Assembly: GCA_025618425.1 (NCBI GenBank)
Contig: CM046850.1
Coordinates: forward strand, 3,445,986-3,509,985
Direction: 5' to 3'
DNA length: 64,000 nucleotides
Source: Heliocidaris tuberculata
Lineage: Eukaryota; Echinodermata; Echinoidea; Camarodonta; Echinometridae
Each line of letters opens with the position of its first letter. Within the stretch, counting starts at the first letter, position 1. The translations under genes were made by a program, and so were the position numbers. The notes below the pieces were generated by a model. It did no database searches. It was not told the origin of the DNA and saw only the letters and a list, made by a program, of their open reading frames with translations. This document shows positions 1-13,579 of this stretch, piece after piece.

Positions 1-1852
1 CAGGCATATCTGTTTCTGTTAATAGTTTCACTAAATCTAATTATGTTTGTTTGAAACCACAACTCTTTCAACGACTTACAAAACTCTTTATCTAAGCTCG
101 TTTAAGACAAAATAGATATGATTGAAATTACAACTTTCTCATTCTTTAAAAAGAAGATTAGGTAATGGATGTTTGCATGTCACTTACCTCTACCGCAATG
201 TCAGATTCCTCAGGAAAACGTTCAATGTATCCAAAGTATAAAATCCATGGAAAAGAGGCAGGATCGTGAAAAGAAAACTATCATCAGTGATCGTGCTGTT
301 TGAGACAAGATGCAAATTTGAGAGAGAAAACGTTAACGTCAGTTCTCCGTATATTCCTGAAGTGACTACGCTGACATGACTGAGAAATTATGAAGGAACA
401 GGGACGAAATCTATCCTAGGAATCTCGCGGAAAGTCGAAAAGACAGGGGGGTAAGGAGGGAGAGAGAAAAATAGCCTCAAACGCTGTCTTATTAGCTGTA
501 GAAAGTGAAGGAAATTTAAAAAGGAAGTGCGTAGTCTGCAGGCAAGTCGAACACAAATATTTCATGTGGGTGCATAATTTTTGCGGTCAGTGCGCGGTTT
601 TCAAGGCAGGATACATCTACATTTTTTTTTAAATTCTCATTCTCTTTCTCTCTTTCTCCCATTTTCAGTTATGGGGAAGATATTTATTACTTGAGTGACG
701 CGGCATGATGACATCATCCACTCTCTTCGAATGTTTACGTCTTTATTTGTTGCTATGGTTAACCAATAATATTTCTATGTAATCATGCTTGGATTATTCA
801 TATTATTAACAGGAACTAATAAGATATTGAATTGTTGACTGAGTGTAAATAGTGTAAGTGGCGGATCCAGGATCATTTTTTCAGGGAGGCACAAGTATGC
901 GTCAAATTAATAAATGTCTCATGTGCCCCCCCCCCCCCGATTTGCCACTGAGCGGAATGAAGTAATCACAGTTTATTTTACCTTTTTCACAATCTATTCA
1001 AAAGCATTGTGGTTGGATTTTAACTATGGATCCCCCTTAATTGATATACATGAATGTTTTCTTTTTACAATACTGGAATTTCGAGAAAAATTTATTCACT
1101 ATAGTGCATCAGAGATGGAGATGAAAATTAAATTCTGTCGATAAATATAATGCCCCTGCGGAATACAGAAATCTTCTTACCTGAAAATGAAGTACATGAA
1201 ATACATACTCAAAGTATAAAAAATCAAGTATTTGGTATAATAGCAGTCTCGTTAGCATTTGAATTACAGCTTGATTACGAGGCCCCGTATCAAAATGCTT
1301 GATTCAGAATTAGCACCACTAAACTGAATTATCACCTTTACACCTTTAATAACCTTTACGGGAGAGAAATGACAGCTTTACTATTGACCTGTCGGAAATA
1401 TGTTCTTCTATCTCATAGTGTGTCGGTAAATCAGGTCATAAATATTGACCTCTGCTACGGTGTATATTTTCCTATGCTTGATAAAAGATCAAACAATAGT
1501 TCATTAATAGGCCCCTGCAACCCAAACGCAACCCAGATGCAAGTTTATTGCTGTTGATGTGCAGGGATGCATACAACTAATATTCTGTTATTCAAACATC
1601 TAGATATGTTTCATAGATTTTTAAATCATCAGTCAACTGGTTTCGACCTTAACCACAAGCTAGCTTGTGGTTCTAGAACTGCAAGTAAACTTAAAGTTTC
1701 GAAACCACGAGTCCGTTCATACGGGCTGAAACTAAAAGATAACTACAAGTTAACTTAAAGTTTTGAAACTACAAGCAAAACTTAAAGTTTAGCTCCCATC
1801 GTGTGAACGTAACTATTATCTGCATGTCAATCATCAGTCAACTACATTAACA

Positions 1853-2310
1853 GGGTGTTCAGACACAAAAAATTTATACCAAAACGGTATAGCTATACCG
1901 AAACAGTATAGCTATACGATGAATTTTTGTGGATTTATGTGTCTGAACGCTGACTAACGAAACGTCGTATAACGAAACGTCGTATAACGAAACTGGGGTC
2001 AGAGCATCGTTTCGAACTAGAACTCGACAACGAATCACCTTTCCGTGTGTGTCTGAACGTATGGCGACCATAGAACGGTATAACTGGGCGGGGCTTAACG
2101 TGAGCGCGCGCGAAAGGTGTCCTTACCAGGGGGCGGGGACTGGCGGCGACCATAACAACATGCGCAGTGGAAAACTGCGCATCTATACGACGTTTTTCTA
2201 ATCGGTCGAGATATGTGTCTGAACGGTCCGTAGGCTATACGATGAAAATTTTATACGACGTTTCTTTATCGAGTTTCGGTATAAACGTTTTGTGTCTGAA
2301 CAGGGGGTAT
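1853..2310. mobile_element. Foldback element with GTTCAGACACAAA termini
   Basis: The ends read GGTGTTCAGACACAAA and, in reverse complement, CCTGTTCAGACACAAA, both followed by TTTATACC. The motif TGTGTCTGAACG recurs inside (about 1939, 2050 and 2214), as do TATACGAC-type repeats. It is about 460 bp with no coding capacity. The open frames here are by-products of the repeats. Superfamily not determined. Confidence 0.7.
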
Positions 2311-2624
2311 CATTCTACAATAGACAGTGGAATGTAACTTCCCCCAGCTCAGCACATGCTCACAATAGAATTGCATGCTTTCAAACATTACCTCCTCATT
2401 ACCATTTTTTTCCTGGTGATGCTACAGCATGTCTGACATAGCAACTCCTATGTAGGCATTGTATAGTCTTGAGAACAGATGGTCATCTCTGGCAAAGCTA
2501 TATACCACTGTCTCTCCTTAGCTCACTAATGATTGAGAGATGATATCATTGCAGGAATGAGATCTGGGTCACATTTTTTGTTTGTTTGTTGTTGTTTTTT
2601 TTGGGGGGGGGGGGGGTAACCTCG

Positions 2625-2865
2625 CTAGTCATTAGGACCACTTAGGACCGCTATCCATAACGCATGACTAAATGAATAGCGGTTGTGTATGAATAGCGGT
2701 CCTTCTACATAGCGAGCAAACCATAGACAAATTACTTCGCTATTCATAAGGACTTCCGTTAATAAGGACCATTATTCAAACTATTCATAAGGACCGCTAT
2801 TCATAACGCGTGTTAAATGAATAGCGGTTTTCTATGAATAGTGGTCCTTATGAATAGTGAGTGGA
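2625..2865. repeat. Foldback array of GGACCGCTATTCATAA units
   Basis: At least four copies of TATTCATAAGGACC or GGACCGCTATTCATAA occur in alternating orientation. The longest palindrome is around 2790-2862, with the arms closing at GTGTTAAATG. Confidence 0.75.
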
Positions 2866-3649
2866 CCCCATTTTTGGGGGGTGGATCTTAGCATGTTTGA
2901 GAAAATGATTTTTAAAATATTTTAGAAATTTATGAAAAACATATTTATATGTTTGAATAACAAAATATTAGTTTTATGCATCCCTGCACATCAACAGGAA
3001 TCAACTTGCATTTGGGTTGCAGAGGACCTTTAAACATGTTCAAGAGAACACGAACGATCTCAACCAAAGCCTTGATTGAAGGCTACTGACACTCTTCTGC
3101 TTCTTAAGAAATTGTTGTAGCATCTGCAAGAAAGTTGGCGGGATAAACAGGTTAGGGTTAATGGGAGAGGAAACTATGATTAACTCGACACTCGTGTTGA
3201 AAGCTATCAAAGAGTTAGAAGAATTATAAACAGAGAGAGTCTCCGCTCCGCCTGGCCGAAACTCTCAGTCCGGAATCGGTGTTGCGACACGTATGTTGTG
3301 TTTGTGAAGTCACTTCTTCACAAGGACATTAGCAAATGTGCGTTTGTTTCACGAATTATGAAGTAGAGTTGATTCGACAACTCCGTTGATTCGACAACTC
3401 CGTTGATTCGACAACTCCGTTGATTCACTGAAATGTTTTCTTTATTTATTTATTTATTTATTTCTGATATTTGGACAGGGTGACCCATTATCACCAATAG
3501 TGTGGTCTTCCATGAGGCACTGATAACAACAGTAAGTGGCAATAATAGTCAATAAAAATCATGAATACTCATAACGGCATAAAAAGTATATAAGAACATA
3601 TATAAATATCAATACAAAGTATTTAGTATCCTCGTAGCAACTGCATCTA

Positions 3650-4068
3650 AAGCCCACCGCACACTTGACGATCGGTCTACGATCCGATTTTGAAAGAAAA
3701 TGTTATAGCATTAGATATAAACAGTTAAACACATAAAATATGTTTTAGTGAGGTTCTGAATAGCTACATAGATAGTAAAATCGAAATTACGGTCTATTAC
3801 GAGCCTTCTAGTTGGAGGAAAGGCCAAATCGGCTCCGAATCGTAGTGACGTCAGAGCAGTCCTGCGATTGTCTACGATTTGTAACTGATTTGGCTCTTTT
3901 TCCGGATATAAGGCTGACATCGCACCATAATCCTATGTTGAGTATTCATATTATTGTTCAGAAGTTGAATCAGGTAGCTTTCACTCATTAAACTGCCTAT
4001 ATTTAATGATATTGCGATTTATTTCCAAAATCGGATCGTAGACCGATCGTATAGTGTGCGGTGGGCTT
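3650..4068. mobile_element. Foldback element with AAGCCCACCGCACAC termini and TA flanks
   Basis: Inverted ends of about 45 bp share AAGCCCACCGCACAC and GATCGGTCTACGATCC, flanked by TA on both sides (3648-3649 and 4069-4070), as in mariner-type insertion. The 419-bp interior has no convincing coding frame. A diverged, left-truncated relative is at 50225-50407. Confidence 0.8.
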
Positions 4069-5830
4069 TACATAGACGCTTGCCATGCATGTCTTGTTTT
4101 CTATCATTTTCAGCGAAATTCAGAAAAGGGGACAATCGGCATCCCCCCCCCCCCCTAGAAAAACAATCCCTAACAGTTGTAAATATATATCACAAGCCCC
4201 CAGTAGGCTTAGGCCTCAGAATGCAGGAAAAAGATTTCATAATTTTATGGGAGAATAAGCCTTCAGATGCCCCTACGTTTTTGCCTATACTGTGTTTCAG
4301 TATACCCACGCAATATCAATATTGTTAATACATCTACCCGTTTGCTTAAGGAAATATCGGTAAAAATAGCTTCTATAAATATACCTGGCTCACTTTCAAA
4401 CAAGCAATTAACGAGCCACTCTTAGCTTGCTATACTGCTGTAACATGAAGCATGAAATCTCAGATAAATGTAATTATATTCTGGCAACTGTAAGGCCTCA
4501 GTATATTGACTAGACGGACGATCTACAATATCCGTTTGATTAATGTCAATCCTCTGAAACAATACATGAACTGCCCTGGAGCAGACACATATACTAAGCA
4601 AATAGTACACAACTTGTGATTTCATTCTTGTTGCCAACGCCTGCTATACAGATACAGCCAGTTTAAATTGTATTGCAAAAAGGTGTAACACTAAGATTTT
4701 ACTGCATTTGTAGCGAATTTCAGGAAGTCACTGACTGAATGAAGCGGAGAAAATCCATACGAAAGATGACACCTTTGGATAGAAAAAAATATCATAAATG
4801 GAAGAATGGTAGCACGGTTTTACGTTTATTAAGTTTCATTTTTGTCAAAATCAAATTCATTATCATTTACCTTCACATGTCCTGGGTTCTCCTTGCTATA
4901 AATAAAAGTTGCGTTTAAAAGCAGCTTTTAATAAGAGGCCCATGGTCCGGAATGTCTATACTATGAACGCTTATCATACTTCCAAAAGTTATTCCTATAT
5001 CTATTCAAATACACCTGATATGTCCTATTGGCAGAATTACTGTCATAATCATGATTATGTTGGCATTGAAACTTTCTAAAGAATATTACCTCGTATGTGA
5101 CAAAAGTGATGTTTGCAATACGAAACCGCGTTGTGAAGTTATAGCTTACTATTGAACTCGACTTTGCCTGTTCGACTCCAGTTTGAATAATATTGGTTCT
5201 CGTCTGGTAATTAATCCAAAGAAAAGGAGGGTATCCGACCGGCTTCAAAACACAATTGGCGATTGGTTTGAAGTTTGAATACAGACTCAAAATCAATGCG
5301 AATTGTGGGAATTTAAGAAGAATGAAAAACTTTGACTTGACAACATAATGGGTTTCTGATCTTGTTATGACTTAGGGAGCTCTACAAAGTCACCCGAATG
5401 GAAAGAGGGACAATACATTTTGAAGTATCTTGAACGTAACAATCGACCGTGAAATGACTTGTGGTGATATCACAGTATTACCACAACAAGATGTGAGATG
5501 CCTGTGATTGTACTGTAATCTTACCCAAATGAAGTAGTCAGCGGTGTGGATATATATCATTGCTATATCAAACAACAACATTTCCAATCATATTTGTACC
5601 TGTACTTGAGGAGGTCTCTCTACATCTCCATGATACCACACTGTGGAGGTAATGGGTGATACTTTCCAATTGATGGAACAGTAGTAGATGCAATGGGTCT
5701 ACATAATGGGTTAAACTTTGCACCACTGAAGTAAGATAACACCCAGTCTTAACTCTTTCAGTGCCGATGTCACATATATATGTGACAGATAGACTTGTCA
5801 TTTTCATTCACCAATTGCTCGACACCAGGT

Positions 5831-6022
5831 TAGAACACGATAAAAACTACTTTCGAAAAATAAACTCAAGGGCAATTTCGAAGGCCTATTGTACTGCCCA
5901 TAGAAATCCGGTTGGATTACGTAATATGCCATTGTAATGTTCGCACATTTCTAAAGGTGATAGACAGTGCTACTGAAATTGCCTTGAGTTGATTTTTCGA
6001 AAATAGTTTTTATCGTGTTAAA
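5831..6022. mobile_element. Short foldback element, ACACGATAAAAACTA ends
   Basis: The two ends are inverted copies: AACACGATAAAAACTA, then TTTCGAAAAAT and CTCAAGGGCAATTTC, and the same in reverse near 5970-6022. About 190 bp, non-coding. Confidence 0.75.
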
Positions 6023-6439
6023 GGTATATGGTGGTCAATGTATATCACAAATTTGGGCATAAATCAAGCATTTTAAATATATGATTATAGTTATATCTAC
6101 CATAGACATTTTCAGAGAAAATTGCAGATTTTTAAAAAGATATTACCTTATTTCAACATTAAACAATAGAAAACAAAAATAATGAGAAACCACAAAATCA
6201 TGGACAAAAAAGAAACTTAAATGTAATTTTCAATAATTGTTATGCATAAAATTGGGTAAAGTAATAATGTTTGGTATCATAAGATATGGTAATAAATTTC
6301 CTGCAAGTTCTGTACACAATATTTTGTGAAATAATAGATGGTTAATGAAGTACAGACATTTGAAAAGTAAGCATTGATCACATTTTGGTAAAATTATAAA
6401 GAGAGCTAAACCCCTTGGCACAGTAAGAGTCAAGGCATG

Positions 6440-6600
6440 TAAGGCGCGGGTTTACGATTACACCAAACTATACAGTGCAGATTTACTTGAGGTGTAACTT
6501 TACACCCCTGAACATGCTGAAGTTTTTAGATTGCATCAAAGCCGAAGGGTGCAGATTTACGGGGTGCGACTTGGCACCCCTTAAATGCCCTGCTGGTGTA
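6440..6600. other. Stretch with repeated GTGCAGATTTAC motifs
   Basis: TGCAGATTTAC occurs twice, each followed by a GGTGyrACTTkrCACCCC-type palindromic segment. No gene seen. Probably a small diverged duplication. Confidence 0.4.
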
Positions 6601-7319
6601 TAGCAGAACGTCGTTTACTAGACTGTCATCGTACAGAGAAAATCTTCCAAATGTACTGGTAAGAGGATATCACAACACACACCAGCAGTAAGAATTCAAC
6701 TGTGTCACTTGGTCAGTACTCAGTTCAATTGCATTTAGCACGATGATAATGATCTGACATGACATGTATGCTTTTGCGAACGAGGCAGTTGACAGGTATG
6801 CCCTTTACTTGAAGACACTTCAAGACAGTGCTATGTGTGTCATTTGAATACTGGTATCTCGACAGAGCCTTCGGAACGAGATGGTAGTATCTACTTTCCA
6901 GCCAATATGCATGTATCTTATCCTATGAGCTACATTCAGGTATTCTATATCATAATACTTATTGTTTGAAACGTGCAATAAATGTTTTTAAAGTATGAAT
7001 AGACACACTTATATGTGAACTGCTTATTTCGTTTAAAAAAAACACACTCGAACTCCTTGATCCGTCTGAGAAAAAGAAATTTGGAAAGGGATGTCATTCA
7101 TGTCAATGGCAGATTCCTACTTAGGAACTTAATTACACGCTTATATTGCACTTTTATTTACCAACGCAACCATAATTTTGTTTATGATTGGCTACTTTTG
7201 TTTGATTGTGTGCTTTGCGTCGAAGCTAAAACCAATTCGCTACAATGATTGTCTATAGGTTAAAGAACATTGCAAGGCATTTACAAGAGAACTTTGTCAG
7301 GTTAAGAATTGATGCCTTG

Positions 7320-7425
7320 ACGAAGGACATAGCTCACTGACTTGGTTTCGAACCCATGACTTGCATGATCAAAGACGATTGATATGATTGCTTTAATCGC
7401 TGTGCCGTCGCGCCACCACTAATGA
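7320..7425 (-). repeat. Degenerate tRNA-like sequence (SINE-type)
   Basis: On the minus strand it starts near GGTGGCGCGACGGCACAGCG (A-box-like) and reaches GGGTTCGAAACC (B-box-like) at about the right spacing. Stems are poor, so this is a tRNA-derived repeat rather than a gene. Confidence 0.45.
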
Positions 7426-7449
7426 AGACAATTTCTTCTCAAACAGAGG

Positions 7450-7828
7450 GTTGAGTTCTAGGAAAGGTGGGGGGGGGGAACAACTTTTGGGAGCTTTCTC
7501 GTTATTTTTATGTCATTTTGGAAGAACATCATAGTAGAAATGTCCCTTGAAAAGGATTGCTCTTCAAATGCCCTCATATTCCAAATATGACGAGAAATAT
7601 CTGAAATGTTCGGGCCGAACATTCATGCCACATGTGTGTGCAGTCCCATATATCCATTTCTGTGTGAAATGCATGTGCTTTACAGTGAGATTGGATCAAT
7701 TTTCTTATCATTTCCACGATTCCAAAACCTCACAGTATATACTAATTCTCATGTAGACATGAGCAATCTTTCCCAATTGCTTTGAGACAGTTTCTTTCAC
7801 AAAGTAATCACATGACCAGAACTCAACT
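7450..7828 (+). repeat. 0.38-kb dispersed repeat, copy 1
   Basis: The ends are short inverted repeats (GTTGAGTTCTAGG and AGAACTCAAC). Shared interior marks include AAAAGGATTGCTC, ATGTTCGGGC, GTGTGCAGTCCCATAT and TTGAGACAGTTTC. Full copies are also at 20661-21026 (+) and 26909-27282 (-). Confidence 0.8.
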
Positions 7829-9617
7829 TTATCTTAAAGCATATAGGATTGAAGTTTTCGGTGCCTAATCGAATTATTTCAAAACAACAATTTTTTTTCT
7901 CTCTTAATTCGTCTGCGTGATTGATGTTGTTTTTCTGTTGATTTAATCACGATTTCGATATAGTATTTAATATCATTGTAATCTCACGACAGTTATCATC
8001 GATACTGACAGTTACTTTGGCTCATTGTACTGAAAATAATCAAGTGATTTTTATTTCATTGTATACCATTATGGCACTTGCAGCACGATATTTCAGCTCT
8101 CACATGATTGTATACTTGATGTAACCAATTTCCTGAGTAATTCTCTAAAATACAATTTGCATTCGCGTCAGAAAGAATATGATACACTTTCTAAACTAGT
8201 AAATTATGCATGTTACTGCATGATGTCTGGTTTCTACAAGATATGACACATTAAGCAAACTTTGTGTAATTCATATGCAAACAGTTGTCTTCCAATTGAT
8301 TTTGAGTCATAATTGAAATAAACAAATATTCGATTTCGATGCAACAAATTATAACCATTTGGAAATCGTTACAAGTCTACACGGTAATGTTTGTTCAAAA
8401 GTTCCTTCCTCCTTAGTAGTAAGACTGATCAGATTAGACTGTGAATATCGTTAAACCACCACAACAGTAATTATTTTTCTTTGAAATATTTTAATATGAA
8501 GACAATTTCTGGGCACATATTTCCTTGACATTTCACAATCACATAGGGTAGATAAAACATGGCATTGCTGGTGCATTTGCAAACGATTTCTTTGAGGATA
8601 TGAGTATTGCCAATATAATCATATACCCTCATTTTTCATTCTCGTCTGCTCATAAAATGAAGGAAATATAATATTAGTCTTATTTACCCAGGGTAGCCAG
8701 CCACGTCAGTCATGTGTGATAATATTAATACTACTCTTCTTGCTGTTATTACTCAAGCATTGCCAGGTACCCATTTTATACACCTGCATGGGTCGAGAGG
8801 GACAAAATATGTGGGCAAACACCTAGTCCAGGGATGTAAGCACCCTGCATGGATCGAACCCGGGTCCTCTCGTATGTAAGCCAAGAGCATTCACCAATGT
8901 AATTTATGTAATTATTTATTTGTATTTTATGAAATTAATAAATAAATTGAATTGAATTGAATTGAATGTACCACGGTGCTCCCACTTAAAAAACAACAAA
9001 ACAAAACAAAACAAAAACAGAAGAGAGGTGGGTACCTAACTATTAGACATTTTGCAATCATTTATTATCTTTGTTTTTTCAAGATGGCTGGCGCAATTTC
9101 GTCAGATTTAGTTCGACTCAAACTATAAGCAGTAGTTTTATGCAAAGCGTTTTTTTTTTTTTTTTTTTTTTTTTTGGAACTATTTTTTGTTTTTGTTTTG
9201 ACGCATAGATGAAAAATAGTAATTACAAAGGGAAGCGGGCGGGACAAGGAAATTGGAATATATTTTACTTGGTTTTACATGTTCGTCTTTGCACATGTTA
9301 TAGTTTCTAGTGATAATGATCTAACAAGCAGTGTCGGAAATTTGAATTGTGATGGCGACAAGATAACTATCCAATAACTTTCGATATCAATTCATGATAT
9401 GATATTTACATATTGTTCTTGATTTCAAAATAGACCTTATCGACAAAAAAATCATGTAATCGTTTGGAAAATAAAAGAAGGATTCTCAGAAACTTATCCA
9501 TAAGATCTACTCGACAAGCACTTCGACAAGGTAAGTGGCCCACAGGGAAGCCTACTGCGATAGAAACACACGTGCAAGCAGTTTGTTACCCGGATGTGAT
9601 ACATGTACTTTAAAGAG

Positions 9618-10070
9618 CATGTTATTTTTGGCGGCAACACCGACTTGCCATCATGGAAAAAATAGGGAGAAACCTTGGCCAGACAAACTCCATAATCTAA
9701 AGAACGGGAAGGGGGTGTGGAGGTATAACATCCCCACTAAAAAAAAAATCGTCGGCAAATCTCAAAATTTGATGACCTCTTTTTTTTCTCCTTGTTTTTT
9801 TCCTCTTTTTCGGAAGAAATGCGAAAATCGTTTGGTAACTTCAGTTTTTGCTTGCTACATTGTCGGCAAATTTGGTCCGACACCCCATCCCTTTCCGATT
9901 CGAATGATCTAGGGACGCCCCTGCCTAAATAATGCGTTATTTTTGGAGGCATAGCCAACATCACATCATGGAAGAAAATAGGGTGAAGACTTGGCTTAAC
10001 AAGGTACAAAATATGTTATTTTTGGCGGCAACGCTGCAAAAGGGTGAACATTTGGCTCGACAACCTCTTG
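9618..10070 (+). repeat. Diverged direct repeats of a TGTTATTTTTGGCGGCAAC unit
   Basis: Three starts (about 9618, 9932 and 10013) share TGTTATTTTTGGCGGCA, and the first two continue with CATCATGGAA, AAATAGGG and a GACTTGGC-like segment. The open frames over this block (9535-9912, 9932-10282) follow the repeat and match no family. Confidence 0.65.
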
Positions 10071-10969
10071 ATATTTGTGGTCTCCCCCACGTGACGGTAA
10101 GCGTGCTAGACAGCGTTGACCTCGTCGTCTTCCGTTTCGATGTCAAACTCCTTCTTCAACGGTACATTCTGCCCCATCTCCACATACCAGCTGTTTCCAC
10201 ATTTTTTTCACACGGGGCAACTTTGGTAGGTAGATTTCTCAGTCGTATTGAGGAGTTAAGGGTCTTATTGATGGACCAGTAAATAGTTTGATTCTATTCT
10301 ATCATTAATAATTCGCAACTATATAACGAGGAATTCTTTGTAACCTGAGCTATCATATAAAAGTAAAATTCTGATGTAATTTATTGCTGAGGATTAAGTT
10401 GTGTCCAATTCCGAAACATTCACAAGTTCCGTTAATTGTTAGTGTTTTATTTTATTATTTTCACATTGACATTTTTACCTTGTCGTCTTTAATATTGGAA
10501 ATAGTTTGATATTTGCCGTAATCTGGTCTAATAGCAAACTGATTGTATTCTTGGTGTTGTCTTCTCTTGCTTTGGCAACCCGTCTAAATTAATAGGTATT
10601 GTCATGAAATTGGATCTTCTTCAGTTCATCCGAATTGAAAGATTGAAAGATTTTAAAGATTGAGATTTTGTTTAAGTTTTCCGTATCGAAATTGAAGTTG
10701 ATGCACAGTCATGTGACCTATACTGGAGAACTTTCGTTCTTGTTTGTTTGCGTTTTCCTGGGGCATTCAGTATTTTATTTTTTTCTGTCATGATAGTAAT
10801 GGAGAAGAGAGATATTTTGACCCACCTTGTGTTCATAGCGTATCGCATATTGTCAAAAAATATAACAACTTCATGAAAAGATATTGCTATGCAGCGGTGA
10901 TTTTTAGTCATGGCTGTGGGATAGGGGATGAGACTATCAGTTGCTGTAGAATCTTCAAAATCTCCGGGG

Positions 10970-11000
10970 GACGCGACCCCCCCCCCCCCTTCCCCCGGGA
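10970..11000. repeat. C-run element with GGGATCGCCGC tail
   Basis: TCTCCGGGGG, a C-run, then CCCCCGGGATCGCCGC. The same arrangement recurs near 27690-27746 and, more diverged, near 20515-20560. It is a short dispersed GC-rich unit. Confidence 0.5.
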
Positions 11001-11378
11001 TCGCCGCTCACGTTGTTATGTATCAAAACGCCACGACCAATGCTCACTTTGTGACCATATCGCAGAACTCAGCTAGTGTACGTGGGTCACTCAGATATCT
11101 ATCGGCCTCGTACCATTGCATCACACCTGTCACCTAAATGTTGTGAGAAATAACTTCATTCGGAAGTGGAAAACGGAAAGTTAAATCGGCCGAACAATGA
11201 TTTCAAAATGGGGAGAGAGTTGAAGAGGCTACAGGTCATGATGAAAAGGTGGCATATAGGAGGTAACAAAAGTGGAAAGTAAAATTCAAACATGTATGCC
11301 AAAATTGGCAGTGAGAATACGAGATTTGATCTAGAACGCGCATTATTATCCATAGCATCACAAAATGCAAATGACACC

Positions 11379-11424
11379 CCCCCCCCCTCTATCTCGCTCT
11401 CTCTCTCTCTCCTTCTCTCCCTCC

Positions 11425-11458
<34 letters not shown>

Positions 11459-11710
11459 TCATCTTTCTCTCTCTCACCTCGCTCATTCTCTCTCTCTACC
11501 TTTCTCTCTCCTCTCTCTCTCATTCTCTCTCATTCTCTCTCTCTTACTACCCTATCCCCCTCTTCTCTCTCTCTCTCCCTCTCTTTCTTTATTTTCTATC
11601 CTTATTTAATTCTGTGTTCCTTTCTGTATATGCCCCTCCCATTCCTTCTCTTTCATCCCCCTCCCCCTCTGTCTCTCTATCTATCTTTCTTCCTCTCCAT
11701 CTAAATGACC
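11379..11710 (+). repeat. Compound CT-rich microsatellite
   Basis: A C-run, then (CT)n with a short (AT)n interruption near 11444. The open frames here, rich in Ser and Leu, are repeat artefacts. Confidence 0.95.
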
Positions 11711-12264
11711 CATGGCAATTTCCATGTACCATAGGCCTGCATTCCCCGTACAAGCAGACAAGCCATGTCAACCTCATCTCAATTCAAACTTCCGATGTTT
11801 GATGACGTCATAGAATGACTCGTCTTCTTATCTTTGACAGACGGAAGCCCTAACGGTACCTAACCACACGGGGTACTTGTCATTTCACTCTTTCCCAGTG
11901 CGACTGGAATAGACAATAAAAATCAAGGTTCCGATTAAATTTTGGGCACTATCATTTTTTAACAGCCCTATAAATAAACATGTAACCTTTCATGCCCAAG
12001 ATATGTATGGTTGGGTTGCTCAAATCGCTCGGCACTTTTTTCCATAAACGTATGAAAACTGGGAGCTCATCTAATGAGAACAATTTAAATGATTTTTGAG
12101 AGCTTATTACATGAGGAAAAAAAATCTTTGTTTTATCAAGATTTGTTCTGGTAATTTATTGTCTAGTACCAACCCCCATTCCAAGGATGGTAACACACTT
12201 CTGAAATCATTTAGCGAATTTCCTGTTATGTATCCCTCAATGTTTCACCCCTCCCTCCCCCTCC

Positions 12265-12267
<3 letters not shown>

Positions 12268-12310
<43 letters not shown>
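12268..12310 (+). repeat. (CT)n microsatellite
   Basis: A nearly pure CT run of about 40 bp. Confidence 0.97.
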
Positions 12311-12957
12311 ACTTTCCCAATATCTCGGTTTCTGCTCTCGCTTTCCCTTCTCTCTGAACCTTAACCTGGTTCCCCGTTTCTACATAATCAAACAATTAGA
12401 CACGCATATCTTTTTTTATTATAATTCACACAAGTCCTGTGATTGAAATCAAAACTTCAATTGAATCAGTTTACATTGCTCAGCTCAGGAAATAAACCAC
12501 TCTGAACAACAAACCCTGCTCTTGAACAAGCAAAAGTATAATCTCTACGGTTGATCCCCTTATGAATGCTTTAATTACTTTCTAAGTGTTTGATTGTTTT
12601 GCATGTTATCAAGCGTAACATTATGAAACCCAGTCATCAATTTAAAAGCTACACAAAGAAACTTGAAGCGCTCTGTTTGTTTTGGCAACATTCCTCTGGG
12701 TGTCAATATTATTAGGAGTTATACGAGTTATCCTTTACGATCATTATATAGGCACTATTTAACATTCCTGCATGGGCGTTAAAGCACTGGAATTGTTTTT
12801 CAATTTGGCTGAGAATATAAGAAAAAACATTCCTGAAAGTATATGGAAAATTGATATAAAATGACATGTTGTAAGTGTGGTTCGAGTAACCATCAATTCG
12901 AACAAGGTGGCGGAGTAGTTTTCTAATGACCTGTTTAATTACTTTCTACGTGTTTAA

Positions 12958-13556
12958 AGGCCAAGTCCACACTTATATCATGTTAATTTGAATAAATAGA
13001 GTAAAATTAAACTAGCATAACAGTGAATACTTCACTGAAATTGGATGTAAAATAAGAAAGTTACAGCATTTTGAAGTTTTGCATTATTTCTTGAAACAGT
13101 GATATGCATAACATGGGCAGTATGCAAATAAGTGAACCGATGATGTCACATACTCACGTTTCCTTATGTATTTTATTATATGAAATTTCAAATATTACAA
13201 TTTTTATGAATGTGATAATAAAGAATCTCTCCCTTGTAACAAAATAAGTTACATTAATGATGATTTTACATGTTCCATAAGGAGTCAAACCATGTTTTAA
13301 ATTAATGAAGCAAAAAATTGAAATATATAATATTTCATATGATAAAATACATAAGGAAAAGTGAGTGTGTGACATCATCGGTTCTCTCATTTGCATACTG
13401 CCCATGTTATGCATATCACTGTTTCAAGAAATAATGCAAAACTTCAAAATGCCGTAACTTTCTTATTTTACATGCGATTTCAATAAAATTTTCACTTTTA
13501 TGCTTGTTTAATTTTACTCTATTCAAATCAACTTGATATTAGTGTGGACTTGTCCT
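12958..13556. mobile_element. TTAA-flanked palindromic element, 599 bp
   Basis: The ends AGGCCAAGTCCACACT and AGGACAAGTCCACACT are inverted. Arms of over 200 bp pair along almost the whole length (e.g. GTGATATGCATAACATGGGC). TTAA is at 12954-12957 and 13557-13560. Non-coding. A non-autonomous foldback of a type I associate with echinoderm genomes. Confidence 0.88.
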
Positions 13557-13579
13557 TTAATGACAGGTTATCAGGTTAC

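Larger units (their letters stand above)
1515..3022. repeat. 1.5-kb structure with about 100-bp inverted terminal arms
   Basis: The left arm (1515-1631) and right arm (about 2915-3022) are inverted copies sharing CTGCAACCCAAA, TGTTGATGTGCAGGGATGCAT and TTCTGTTATTCAAACAT-type blocks; the left arm has a nine-base internal duplication. Between them lie short ACTTAAAGTTT-type repeats (1660-1800), a foldback element (1853-2310) and the GGACCGCTATTC block (2625-2865). No transposase frame was found. It looks like a composite non-autonomous element with later insertions. Confidence 0.75.
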
